Part shown: in pieces, positions 30,298-40,622 of the stretch | How the letters are laid out: the number at the start of each line of letters is the position of its first letter | How positions within the stretch are numbered: position 1 is the first letter of the stretch | Origin: Dichetophora obliterata | Taxonomy: Eukaryota; Arthropoda; Insecta; Diptera; Sciomyzidae | Reading direction: 5' to 3' | Assembly: GCA_963920525.1 (NCBI GenBank) | Contig: OY986437.1 | Span: 61,665,330 to 61,729,329 of the forward strand | Length of the DNA stretch: 64,000 nt | Translations under genes and position numbers: made by a program | Notes under the pieces: model-generated | The model's input: only the letters and a program-made list of their open reading frames with translations | The model's database searches: none | What the model was told of the DNA's origin: nothing

Positions 30298-31914
30298 TCA
30301 ACATTTAAAGTTTCTGGCAATAATATTAAAATCGTTTCCAAACTCCAAACAAGATAAAGGCATTAAAAATAACTTAAAATTAAACTGCGAAATATCAGAA
30401 TTTTTTACTTTTGACAGCTCTTGTGAAACAGCAATGATTTGAAGAAATGAAAATAATAAGTCATGTAAGTCATCAAATAACTTAAGGCAATCTACCTGAT
30501 CAGCCTGAACAAATTTATTAATAGAAATCACTCTATTCAAAATTCGATGCAAAAAAGCCAAATAAATTCTATTTGAGTTTTGTTTAAACATTTCAAAAAG
30601 TTTTTCTGCAGTGTAGGAACTGTCTCTTCCAACCGCTAAGCCAAAATGCACTTTGAAATATCATATTGGTCAAGAATTACCTTAATCGCTTCACAACGTG
30701 CAAGCCATCGCACGCAGACAATTTGCTTATTTTATTGGGAGCCTTGTCAGAAATCAGCTTATACAAGTTTGCTTATTTTTTGTCTGTCCGATTATGCGAC
30801 CTTCGAGTCATAAAATCTAAATAGTTTGGAAGTGAAAAAAAAGCTTTTTCAGCTGCCAAATGCAGAGAATGGCACTCACATTTTACAACGACAAGATGAG
30901 AGATTATTACTTTAAATTAAGATAAAAATGAATTATATTTCCCTGCCATAACATTAGCCCCATCAATACCAATACCGATTAATTTCTTTATATCTATTTT
31001 ATCTGATTCTAAAACGCTTTTAAATGACTGAACCATTGCTTCATGATTTCCGCCTTTAAGTTCGATTAATCTATAAAAAGTTGTCACAATTTTTAATGTT
31101 TTTCTGCTAAAATACCTGACCATTAAACTCATTTTTTTTGTATCTACATATAGTAGTGCTTTCATCTGCTAAAAAAATATATATAAAAAATAAACTGGCC
31201 ATTTCAGCCCTTGGAAGGACTTTGACCTAGCTTCTATTGATCAATTGTGTTGTGCATGTTATTAAATGTTTGATCACAAATGACCAAGAACTGGACCTAC
31301 GTGTTTTATGCCGACTCCGAACGGCTTATGTTCTCAAGAAGCTTTACATGGCAATTTTTACTCTCTGAGGTTTGCCATTGTCTGCAGAGAGTTGACGACC
31401 GAAAAGAAAAATTAATTCAATTGAAAAACGTTGTGTCTAAGCTGGAATTGAACCCGGGCTACCGCGGTTATTTAGCTTAGGGGCCACGCACTCTACCCAC
31501 TAGGCTACGGCCACCACTACTATCATCTACTATCATTGAAAAATACGAGTCACCTATATCTGCATCTAAATCATTTAGCATACACGGGCTAATGACATTC
31601 GTAATGATTCCAAGGCACTTAGTACGGTGTAATTTAATAGATTATAAAATTTTGGACATTTCATCTATGGATTTTATCACTGCGCCCAAATGGTTCACTG
31701 TTCTAATTGAGCAATGTTCTGCAATAAGAGCAGCAATTTTCAATTCCGCGACTTTCCTCTGTTCTTCAATAGGTTTCGTAACGAACGCTGTTATTTTTTT
31801 GTTTTGGTTAACTTCTGATTCGTCTCTGCCTCGATTTAAATGTTTTTGGGACTTTGAATGATTAATAAGCTTCTCTTGTGAGCTAATTAATATGTGACCA
31901 TTTACAATAAGCAC
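30298..31914 (-). pseudogene. hAT transposase, broken and SINE-interrupted
   Basis: In order on the minus strand: NGHILISSQEKLINHSKSQ and HL (zinc-finger-like start, 31914), TKPIEEQRKVAELKIAALI, YFSMIVD near 31540, then after the SINE RYFSRKTLKIVTTFYRLIEL and IGIGIDGANVMAGKYNS (second catalytic Asp block, 30960). Next come CECHSLHLAAEKAF and LPNYLDFM (30880-30790), VCVRWLARCEAIKVILDQYD (30720-30660), and the segment 30651-30298. The C-terminal dimerisation domain is not clear. Multiple stops and frameshifts make it nonfunctional. Confidence 0.85.
31168..31516 (-). mobile_element. tRNA-derived SINE inside hAT element
   Basis: Read on the minus strand the head carries an RNA polymerase III A box (TAGCCTAGTGGG, complement of 31496-31507) and B box (GGTTCAATTCC, complement of 31443-31453). 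The body contains GCCGTTCGGAGTCGGCATAA near 31300-31320, and the 3' tail is AT-rich (31168-31190). TCATCTRCT words lie on both sides (about 31162 and 31533), consistent with a target duplication with one mismatch. The family resembles tRNA-type SINEs I associate with flies; the name is not known to me. Confidence 0.8.
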
Positions 31915-33472
31915 GTGAGCAATCCAATAAAATAGGTGCGATCCAATCTTAAATATAAATTAAATTAAAATAACTTATCGCATATTATCGCATATTTAGG
32001 GGCAACTAAAAAGTATCGCAACTACAAAGCAAATTGCTAACCTATGTATTTAAATGGCAGAGCTGCTGAACAAGCGCAGACAGTTGCTTTGTTGTTTTCA
32101 ATTGTCTAATATAAAATTGGTATTAAAATGAAGTTTTACCTTTAAAAGGAGGCTCCGTCTCCCACTTTTTTGTATATTTTTGGGCATATCTCTTTTTTCT
32201 ATAGTTTTTCCCATACTTTAATTTTTACACGAAATTAATTGCAACTAAAGCGCGAAACGAGTTTGAAGTGAAGTGGGATATGTTTAGTAATTTATTTGAA
32301 ATGCTGCCAAATCAGCTGTGTAAAGACCTGTTTTATACATGCAAATAAGTGTTGCTGAAATACCCAAGAAGCCAAATTTCTTCTTCTTTCGCTTTTTTGC
32401 ACAGCATGGACGAAAAAGTTGTTCTTAAAATTTGTTCCATAATTTCCAAAATAAGGAAAAGAAAGAGAATTTTTTTTTAAAGGTGAATTTTTCAAATACC
32501 CCTAAAAAAACCCTTAAAAATTATAAAATCTCCCTAAAAATCCCCTACAGATTTAACTCCCCTAAAATCCCTCAAAACAGTTAAAAAACCCCTAAATCTA
32601 GGGGGAAATCCCCTAACCTGGCAACATTGGATCAATGAAACTGAATGTGTAATTTAAGGTTGAATACGGAATTCCGACGCTGTGCGTCCAAAAACTCCAA
32701 AGCAATTCGATATCGCAAATTTGGGTCAAATAAGAGGTCCCTTGGCAAACGCCCATAAAATTTAATCAATGAAATTGCATGTGTACATTTCCGACTGAGC
32801 TCCGACGCTGTGCGATAAATAACTCAGAAGCTATTCGATATCGCAAACTTGGGTTGTATGGGAGGTGTCACTCTCCCTTGTCCAACGCCCAAAAAATGTT
32901 ACCAATGAAAGGGCATGTGTGAATTCCGATCGAATACTGAATTCCGATAGCACAAATCTGGGTTGTATGGGAAATGCCAGTCCCCCTTTTCCTACGCCCA
33001 TAAAATGTTATTAATGAAACTGCATGTATGAATTGAGGTCGAATACGGAATTCTGACGCTGTGTTACCCATAATTTTGAAGCTATTTGATTTTGCATGTT
33101 TAGGTTGTACTTGTCCAAGGCCATAAATGTATTCAGTTAAACTGCATGTGTAAATTTAGGTCGATTACTAAATTTCGATGCTGTGCGACCTATAACTTCA
33201 AAGCTATTCTATAGCACAAATTTTGGTCGTATGGGGGGGGGGTGAAATTCCACCGTTTCCAATGCCCATAAAATGTTATTATTGAAACTGCATGCATAAA
33301 TTGATGTCGAATATTGAATTCCGATGCTGTGTGACCTGTAACTCCAAAACTATTCGATATCGCAAGTTTTGGTTGCATCGGAGATTCCACTCCCCCTTGT
33401 TTAACTCCCATAAAATGTCATCAGTGGAACGACATGTGTAAATTGTGATTGAATATCGATTTTCGAGGTTGT

Positions 33473-33883
33473 CCCAGCAAAAAATGTGCTTCCAAAAGAA
33501 GGTAAAGTGGAAGGAAAGTCTTGAATTCCATGCTTTCCACTTTTATACCCAGAAGGCATTCTTTTAACATATGCATTTAAGAAATCCCACGTGGAATATC
33601 CCTTATTTCAATTTTTACGGCATTTTGGTGTTGGAAGTGGTTGGGTTTTTTGTTTAAAAAATCCCACGGAAAATATCTGAAATAAATATTATTATCATAT
33701 GCAATTTTTACGCTTATTGAATTAAAATACCAATTGAATACCTTCCAGAAGTAATTTATGAGAATGCCTCTTGAAAACGCTTCCCGATAAGGCTAAGAAG
33801 AAGCACAATTGGATCTTTAGAATGTCTTCTGGAAGCAGTGTCCCTACGAATGCATGTCACATTTTCTAAAATACTTTGCTGGT
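33473..33883. mobile_element. CCCAGCAAAA MITE, copy 1
   Basis: Begins CCCAGCAAAAAATGTGCTTC and ends TTTGCTGG. The interior shares with copies 2 and 3 the words CCCAGAAGGCATTCTTTTAA, AAAATCCCACGG, CTTCCAGAAGTA, AATGCCTCTTGAAA and AGAATGTCTTCTGGAAGCAG. It lies within a unit of the tandem array, whose GTGCGACCCATAACTCC text resumes straight after. No clear TA duplication is left. Confidence 0.8.
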
Positions 33884-33949
33884 GCGACCCATAATGGTGC
33901 TAAAATACTGTGCGACCCATAACTCCAAAGCAATTTGAAATCGCGAATT

Positions 33950-34330
33950 TTTTATATATTTGTGAGCGATGGACAAAAAGGGGGTGTGGCAATTTTTTCT
34001 TAAACCATCTCGTACCCAAAACAGATCCACTGCCAAAATTTTAGCTCGATCGGACCAGTAATTTCGAAGTCTCTTTATCTTTTCTTCAAAGTAGGCGTAG
34101 CTATAGTGGGACCACGCCCAAAATATAGCATTTTTATTGATTTGTGGGCGGTAAAATGGGGTGTGGCAAATTTTAAATATGCCTATATTGTTCGTGTAAG
34201 TGCAAGCAATAACTTGATAAAGTTTTATCGCAATTGGATGAACGGTATTGCAGCGCATAGCGAACGAACAAACAAACAAACATTCGTTTTTATGTATTAG
34301 ATTTAAAAGTTTTAACATATTAGAAAATAA
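33950..34330 (+). repeat. Dispersed intergenic repeat with GTGGGCGG core
   Basis: Contains GGGGGTGTGGCAA, CCACTGCCAAAATTTTAGCT, CGATCGGACCAGTAATTTCG, GTGGGACCACGCCCAAAATA and TTTGTGGGCGGTAAAATGGG, and ends near a CAAACAAACAAA run. A diverged copy lies at 15880-16120 in inverse orientation. Noncoding; the ORFs crossing it on both strands are not genes. Confidence 0.65.
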
Positions 34331-34656
34331 TACTAACTTAATATAAAAGCTAATATCAGACAGCGTACAGTAAGCTAGCGGTCTCGGAATTTGGCCAAAA
34401 ACAAATTTTTTAATTTCAACTTTATAATTTCGGAATGAAGACATCTTCTAGTACATTTATGGAATTTTTTTAAGCATTTCGTCTTCCTCTTATTCATGTT
34501 AAACCATGCAAAACTATAAAAATTGTCTTGATTCTTCTATAATTGATTTCATTTAAATTTTTGATATAAGTCTTTTTACCTAAAAATATAAATTGTTTTT
34601 TCTTTATTTTGTTCTTTGCTATAAACAATGCAGCTAAATTAATATTGAAATATATC
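34331..34656. other. AT-rich DNA, nothing recognised
   Basis: Short AT-rich stretch before the Tc1-like element; no feature seen. Confidence 0.4.
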
Positions 34657-34776
34657 TACAGTGGCTCACAACGAAAGTCGGGCAGGCATTTCTTAGCACT
34701 TTCGCACTGATTTCAGAAATGAAAATGTATGAAGAATATTACTATTTATATTTTTTTCAAAACGTTATTTTTTGGT

Positions 34777-36081
34777 AAGAGCGTGAAGATTAATTCGTCA
34801 ATCCGACGCTAACTCAAGCGAAGACTCAAACCAATACTTTTGATACGCAAAAAGTTAAATTCGTACTTTTTGCTAAGTACCCTTGCCCTTTTGGGAGGAA
34901 GTTTCGTCCCAAAATTAAATTCGTTCTTTTTGCAAAGTACGAATTTAACTTTTGGGAGGAAATTAAATTCGTTCTTTTTGCAAAGTACGAATTTAATTTT
35001 TGGGAGATAATTAAATTCGTTCTACTTGCAAAGTACAAGTTTTACTTTTGAATCAAATTTAGCTTTTGGCTCAATTTTGAGTGCACATTTAAGACGTTTG
35101 TCATAAATATTTTTTAAAAAGTAGTGAAACTGCCGTTATGCTACTAAGTTTCAATGCAAAAATTCTCAAAATCTGATCGAAGAATGATTTTGAAATGCAT
35201 ATCATTCGACAAGTGATTACCTCACCTTTATAACGATATATAGCCTATAAGCTCACGATTAAGACTTTTGCCATAAATATTTTTTAAAAAGTAGTGAAAC
35301 TGCCGTTATGGTACTAAGTTTCAGTGCAAAAATTCTCAAAATCTGATCGAAGAATGTTTTTGAAATGTATATCATTGGACAGGTGATTACCCCACTTTTA
35401 TAACGATATATAGCCTATAAGCGCACAATTAAGACTTTTGCCATAAATATTTTTTAAAAAGTAGTGAATTTTAGGTTCAAAGTACTAAGTTTCAATGCAA
35501 AAATTCTCAAAATCTGATCGAAGAATGTGTTTGAAATGCATATCATGGAACAAGTGATTACCTCACCTTTATAACGATATATAGCCTATAAGCGCACGAT
35601 TAAGACTTTTGCCATAAATATTTTTTAAAAAGTAGTGAATTTTAGGTTCAAAGTACTAAGTTTCAATGTAAAAATTCTCAAAATCTGATCGAAGAATGTT
35701 TTTGAAATGCATATCATTGGACAAATGATTACCTCACCTTTATAACGATATATAGCTTATAAGCGCTCGATTAAGACTTTTGCATTGACTCCAGTTTCAC
35801 TACTTTTTAAAAAATATTTATGGCAAACGTCTTAATTGTGCACTCAAAATTGTGCCAAAAGCTAAATTCGATTAAAAAGTTAAAATCGTACTTTGCAAGT
35901 TGAACGAATTTAATTTCCTCCCAAATGTTAAATTCGTATTTTGCAAAAAAAAAAACTAATTTTATTTTGGGAGGAAATTCCGTTAGCAAAAAGTACGAAT
36001 TTAACTTTTTGCGTATTAAAAGTATTGGTTTGTGTCTTCGCTAAGTTAGCGTCGGATTGACGAATTTATCTTCACGCACTT
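34777..36081. mobile_element. Foldback element, 9-bp TSD, internal tandem repeats
   Basis: TTTTTTGGT flanks both ends (34768-34776 and 36082-36090). The ends AAGAGCGTGAAGATTAATTC and its complement begin inverted repeats of about 95 bp (CGTCAATCCGACGCTAACT, AAAGTATTGGTT). Next inward come several copies of AAATTCGT(T/A)CTTTTTGC-type words, then about four tandem units of 170 bp starting TTAAGACTTTTGCCATAAAT (35090, 35260, 35429, 35600), with a last partial unit inverted (35785-35850). No transposase. Long TIRs, tandem repeats and a 9-bp duplication recall Drosophila FB and MULE-type elements. Confidence 0.9.
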
Positions 36082-36312
36082 TTTTTTGGTGAACAAAATT
36101 AAACAGAAACATAATTAAAAAATTAAACATAACGGTGAAACAAATTTAAATCGAAACAAACCTATAAAAACGAGCTCACATTGAAAGTCAGGCAAGTAAA
36201 GAAAAATGAAAATTGTGGTTCTTAAACCGTTATTCCTGCTTACAACTTTTTACTACTGTTGGAATAACTTCAGTCAAACGCAAAACTTAAAAAAATTAAC
36301 ATTTCTCGAAAA

Positions 36313-37465
36313 GTGAATCAATCAACACTGGCAGAAAAGCAGATCGTGATAGATTATTATTTGAAAGGAAAATCCGAGCGACAAATTTCACAATCCGCCT
36401 TAAAAAATAAATCAACAGTGCACGATTTAATCAAGCATTATATACAAGATAAGAGAATATGCAATAAAGAACGTACAGTAGCTAAAAATAAACTTAGCTC
36501 CAAAGATGAAAGGTATTTTTTAGGAGAAATAATAAAAGACCCATTTTTATTTGCACTAAAACTGCAGGTCATGTTAAAACTCAATTTGAAAAAGGGTCTA
36601 CACTCAGAAACAATTGGGAGAGTTTTGAGAAAAATATGTTTAAATTGAGGATTTAGCACGAAAAAAGCACTTGTATTAGAAAGAAAAATGTAATAGAACG
36701 CCCCAATTTCGTGCATGAGCAGATGACCAAAGACTTTCTATTCTGGAGCAAGGTTAATAAAACAGAAAACATTAGGATCTTTAGCGTTTTTGAACAATAA
36801 ACTTTTAGTACAGGTTTTGTTTAGCGATGAGAGTTTATTTAATTTATATGGTTCAGATGGAAAGCGAAAACCGAATGCAGAATTTTGCAATAAAAATTCT
36901 AAACATACGATTAAGCATGGTAGAGGATCAGTCATGGTTTGGGGCTGCGTCTGATGTAGGAAGGATTCATTTTATTGAAGGTATAATAGACAAAAACATG
37001 TTCCTTGACATTCTCATGGCGCAAGTAAAAGAAAGTGCGGGTAAATAAGGAATTGCAGACAATTTTTAGTTTCACTAAGACAATGACCTGAAACATACGA
37101 CGCTCTTGGTGAAGAGTTGTGTACTTAATATTTGTCCAAATGTCAAAAAAATAACCTCACAAGGCCCAGATTAAAATGTTATAGAACATCTATGAGATGA
37201 ACTTGAACCCTGAGTGCAGTATCAGAGATGGGCAACTAAAGATCCAATCCTAAAACAAAAAGTATCCTAAATGAAGAGTGGAATCAGATTGGAGCTGAAG
37301 TTTTTAAAAATTTGGTTGCACCCATTTCAAAAAGGCTGCAGGCAGTCATATAAGAAAAAGGATTGGGAGCAAAATATTAAAATCTTAGTTTTAGCATTGA
37401 ATTCCTTATCTGCCCGACTTTGGTTAGATTTAATTTTGTTTTACCATTATGTTCTAATTTGTTAA
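36313..37465 (+). pseudogene. Tc1-like transposase, strongly decayed
   Basis: The N-terminal domain (LAEKQIVIDYYLKGKSERQI, KNKSTVHDLIKHY) is in one frame up to 36648. The catalytic core begins near 36810 with VLFSDESLFNLYGSDGKRK, continues in other frames with KHGRGSVMVWG and FHFIEG-like segments (36900-37000), and a decayed DPKHT-like block lies near 37080-37100. Frameshifts and stops are frequent, and the last catalytic Glu is not identifiable. The element cannot encode a functional enzyme. Confidence 0.85.
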
Positions 37466-37606
37466 CTATGTTTCTGTTTAATTTTGCTCACCAATAAAGA
37501 ACTTTTTGAAAAAATATTTACTCCAAGTTTCTTCTTGCATTTTCATTTCTGAAACCAATGCGAAAGTGCTAAGAAATGCTTGCTCAACATTCATTGTGAG
37601 CCACTG

Positions 37607-38713
37607 CAGATATTTTCTATTGCACACGCGAGATTACATAGTATTTTCGATTAACGGTACTACGAATACGAGGAAAAGAAGAATTCCCTGTTCCACTAAT
37701 AAACTTCATCCATTAACAAAAATTTTGGCAAATTAAAAAAAATTGTACTGTTATAAGCCAGGGAGAAAAATAAAAAATATTTGTGCACATATAAACATTT
37801 TACTGAGGTTGGTCTTATAGGCCACTCATATTAATTTAGAATTACATATTAATCTAACGTAGTGTTCCATCCGACAAATACAGTCACATTCACCATGAAT
37901 ATATACAGCAATTGAAGATACACAGGCTTAGGTTCATTCAGATTATTTAGATGTAGATACACCAGAATTGATCCACTTCAGGCTTAGGTCCATTAAGATT
38001 ATTCTATTAATGAATTAACATACATCACCAGTTACATCAGATATGTGTTTGAGAGAACATGATCATAATCAGTGACGGTACTTTAGGTAATCTATAATTT
38101 GAATTTTTGACAAAAAATTCGAAAATTGTGAGTTTTGAAAAGTCAAATATTTGTCAGAATTGTGAATTTTGAGTAAATGTTTTCATTCCTTTCTGAAAAT
38201 TGCATATTTTTTTTTAATTTTTTGGTTTTGAAGTCTTTTCGACTCTTCCTCGTAGAATTAACAGCTTCACCACTTTCTATTGCAACTCCAAAAAGATCAA
38301 ATGAAATTCAGAGAAGATGAATTGAATTTCAAAATAGATCAATTAAAATTCTTAAAAGATCAATTAAAATTCAAAATAAATCAATAAAAATACAGAAGAA
38401 ATCAATTAATATTTTGCATTACCATTTCTATAATTATCCGTTTTTTTGTCGAGTATGAGGCAACCCTACTAAGCTTCTCTCAGTGTACTTAACACAACAA
38501 AAAAACCGAAGCACAATATATCAACCTGTTCAAAATTTACAGAATTTTGATCAGCCAGGGAGCGAATCCCGACACTGTGTGGTGTTCACACATTTTAAAT
38601 ATTTTTTAAAATACTGTTATTTTAAGAAATAATCTGCATTCAGCTTCAACTGCAATTTATTTCAATAAAAAAAGGAATTAATGTTAAAATATTTTTCATA
38701 TGAAAATATGTAC
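37607..38713. other. Low-repeat AT-rich DNA
   Basis: No gene. A direct repetition of words such as CAGGCTTAGGT occurs near 37920 and 37980. At 38225-38440 there is a degenerate short tandem repeat listed separately. Confidence 0.45.
38225..38440. repeat. Degenerate ~24-bp tandem repeat (GATCAATTAAAATTC)
   Basis: Variants of AAAAGATCAATTAAAATTC recur seven or eight times in a row. A similar, inverted and more diverged run occurs at 53800-54010. Noncoding. Confidence 0.6.
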
Positions 38714-38756
38714 TTTATAGTCAGGCCCGTCGAGAGGGGGGAGGGGTGTTTCCCCC

Positions 38757-39510
38757 GGGCCCGGAGTTTTGAGGGGGCCCGGATTGGTGGGCAAGTAAAG
38801 CAACAAAAAGCTGATTTTTGATTATTAAAAAATGTTTTTTGAAAAATTGTTTGACCAAAATAGCTTACTTAGATGACTACGTACTGAAAAGCTTGATTGG
38901 TTGTTAAAGAAGAGAGTTTTAAGAGGGCCCGGATTGGTGGACTAGTAAAGTAACAAAAAGCTGATTTTTGATTACAAAAAACCTTTATTTGTTTAAAAAA
39001 TTGCTTGACCAAAATAGCCCACATAGATGACAACATACTGAAAAGCTTATTGGTTGTTAAAAAAGAAAGTTTTAAGGGAGGCCGGATTGGTGGATTAGTA
39101 AAGTAACAAAAAGCTGATTTTTGATTATTAAAAAACCTTTATTTGTTTAAAAAATTGCTTGACCAAAATAGCCCAAATAGATGACAACATACTGAAAAGC
39201 TTATTAGTTGTTAAAGAAGAAAGTTTTAAGGGGGCCCGGAGTGGTGGATTAGTAAAGTAACAAAAAGCTGATTTTTGATTATTAAAATTTTTTTTTCAAA
39301 AAATGGCTTGATAACCCACATAGATGACAACATCCTGAAAAGCTGATTGGTTGTTAAAGAAGAGAGTTTTAAGGGGGCCCGGATTGGTGGAAACAAAAAG
39401 CTGCTTTTTGATTATTACACAATATTTTTTTCAAAAAACTGTTTGACCAAAATAGCCCATATAGATGACAACATACTAAAAAGCTGATTTGTTGTTGAAA
39501 GAGAGAAGTG
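38757..39510 (+). repeat. Five tandem ~150-bp units beginning GGGCCCGGATTGGTGG
   Basis: Units start near 38773, 38923, 39075, 39230 and 39373. Each has GGGCCCGGATTGGTGG, AGTAAAG(T/C)AACAAAAAGC, TGATTTTTGATTA, TTGACCAAAATAGCC, AGATGACAACATACTGAAAA and GGTTGTTAAAGAAGA. The GC-rich start repeats the terminal motif of the host hAT-like element, so the array multiplies a subterminal segment. Confidence 0.88.
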
Positions 39511-39706
39511 TTTTTGTTTCTTATTCTTAAAATTTCTTACTTTCCTTTGTAAGTATCATAACGAAAATTTCTTAGAAACATTATTGAAACAAAGCAAACA
39601 AAAAAAAAAGATTTTTATTCATATAATAAAGACAGCTATCTATCTAGATATAATCGATGGTATGAAAGAATAAATGTTAGTCACACATTTTTATTAGAAA
39701 GAGATA

Positions 39707-40256
39707 CCCAGCAAAATTTTTTATACAAATGTGACATGCATTCTTAGCGGCACTGCTTCCAGAAGACATTCTATTGATCAAACTCTGCTTTTTCTTAGCC
39801 TTATAAAGCAGTTCTTTCAAGAGGCATTTTTATAAACTGGAAGACATTCAATTATTTGAAGTTCAGAAAAAAGGATATTTTACCTTGGAATTTTTTTAAA
39901 TCCCCTAACAAAACCCAAACACTATTCATTTCCAGCACCAAAATCGCTAGAATGTCGGGAAAAGGGATATTTTCCAAGAGATTTTTTTAACCCTCAAACC
40001 ACAAAAAGCCTTCTTGTCGAATGCCTTCTTAAAGTTCTCCTGAAAAACACCTACTAGAATCCTTTGATTGAAGGGCTCAAAGAAAGCTTCCATTGAAAAA
40101 GTCCTAGAAGCACTTCTAGAGAAGACTAAGGAAAGCTTTCCTTCCAATGACATGCATATGTTAAAAGAATGCCTTCTGGGTATGAAAGTGGAAGGGATGG
40201 AATACAAGACTTTGCTTTCCTCTTTAGCTTCTTTTGGAAGCACTTTTTTTGCTGGG
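39707..40256. mobile_element. CCCAGCAAAA MITE, copy 2, TA-flanked
   Basis: CCCAGCAAAA at 39707 and TTTTGCTGGG ending at 40256 are flanked by TA on each side. It is an inverted and longer version of copy 1 (33473-33883), with an extra segment around GAATGCCTTCTTAAAGTTCT and GGAAAGCTTTCC. No coding potential; the ORFs at 39947 and 40068 lie in this repeat. A TA target suggests Tc1/mariner-type mobilisation. Confidence 0.85.
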
Positions 40257-40622
40257 TATTGGGGATATTTTTTCACATATATTATTTTTGAGACTGGGCT
40301 ATTTTATAAAAATATATAAACAAGATTTTGGAATAAATATATTTGGCCGAGACATCTTGATATTTGGATGACAAAAGCAGTTAAACAATTTATGCAAATC
40401 AAATGGAAGAAATTTTGCAAAGGAGGTTAGTGAAATTATTTATGCTAGTAAGAAATGCAATTTTTACTTTTTATTTTTACCACAAAATCAAGATTTAGTT
40501 ATGTTTTTAAAAAAGTTCAATAGTTTTGACTTTTTTTGAAAAATATATAAAAAATATATGTCGTCGTTGAATTGCTAAACTTCTCTGAAGGTTTTACTTC
40601 TACCGAGCGAGTTGGCAACATA

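Larger units (their letters stand above)
29660..32629 (-). mobile_element. hAT element with 8-bp TSD inside the tandem array
   Basis: The ends are CAGTGTTGCCAGGT at 29660 and ACCTGGCAACATTG ending at 32629. GATCAATG flanks both (29652-29659 and 32630-32637). Subterminal regions carry clustered CCCCTAAA/TTTAGGGG words. Length 2970 bp. A decayed hAT transposase is on the minus strand, and a SINE sits within it at 31168-31516. Removing the element rejoins the surrounding array unit. Confidence 0.93.
29505..33960 (+). repeat. Degenerate ~140-bp tandem array, interrupted by two elements
   Basis: One unit lies at about 29505-29659 and about seven more at 32638-33472 and 33884-33960. Each contains GCATGTGTAAATTGA, CGAATACTGAATTCCGA, GCTGTGCGACC, AACTCCAAAGC, CGATATCGCAAATTTGGG, TTGTATGGGAGGTG and ACGCCCATAAAATG in that order. 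A hAT element (29660-32629) and a MITE (33473-33883) interrupt it. No coding capacity is apparent; the ORFs at 29462, 32868 and 33190 are chance frames in the repeat. Confidence 0.85.
34659..37606 (+). mobile_element. Tc1-like transposon B, holding a foldback insertion
   Basis: The ends are CAGTGGCTCACAACGAAAGT at 34659 and its near complement ending GTGAGCCACTG at 37606. TA precedes the left end; the right flank reads CA. The shared TIR extends through GCACTTTCGC and TTCAGAAATGAAAATG (about 70 bp or more). A second, direct copy of the tip (GCTCACATTGAAAGTCAGGC) lies at about 36174, the IR/DR arrangement known in some Tc1 elements. About 1.63 kb without the 1.3-kb insertion at 34777-36081. 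Transposase decayed. Confidence 0.9.

Noticed and set aside
29505..33960. CRISPR-like array
   Set aside because: Units are long (~140 bp), degenerate and without unique spacers in a eukaryotic context; it is a tandem repeat.
33866..34444. 192-codon minus-strand ORF
   Set aside because: Covers the end of the tandem array and the GTGGGCGG dispersed repeat; composition and repeats show it is noncoding.
34826..35038. ORF with repeated SQKLNSYFAKRTNL units
   Set aside because: The protein repeat is produced by the subterminal DNA repeats of the foldback element, not by selection on a protein.
38757..39510. CRISPR-like or regulatory array at the GGGCCCGG repeats
   Set aside because: Whole 150-bp units repeat, with no spacer structure; it is subterminal amplification in a hAT-like element.
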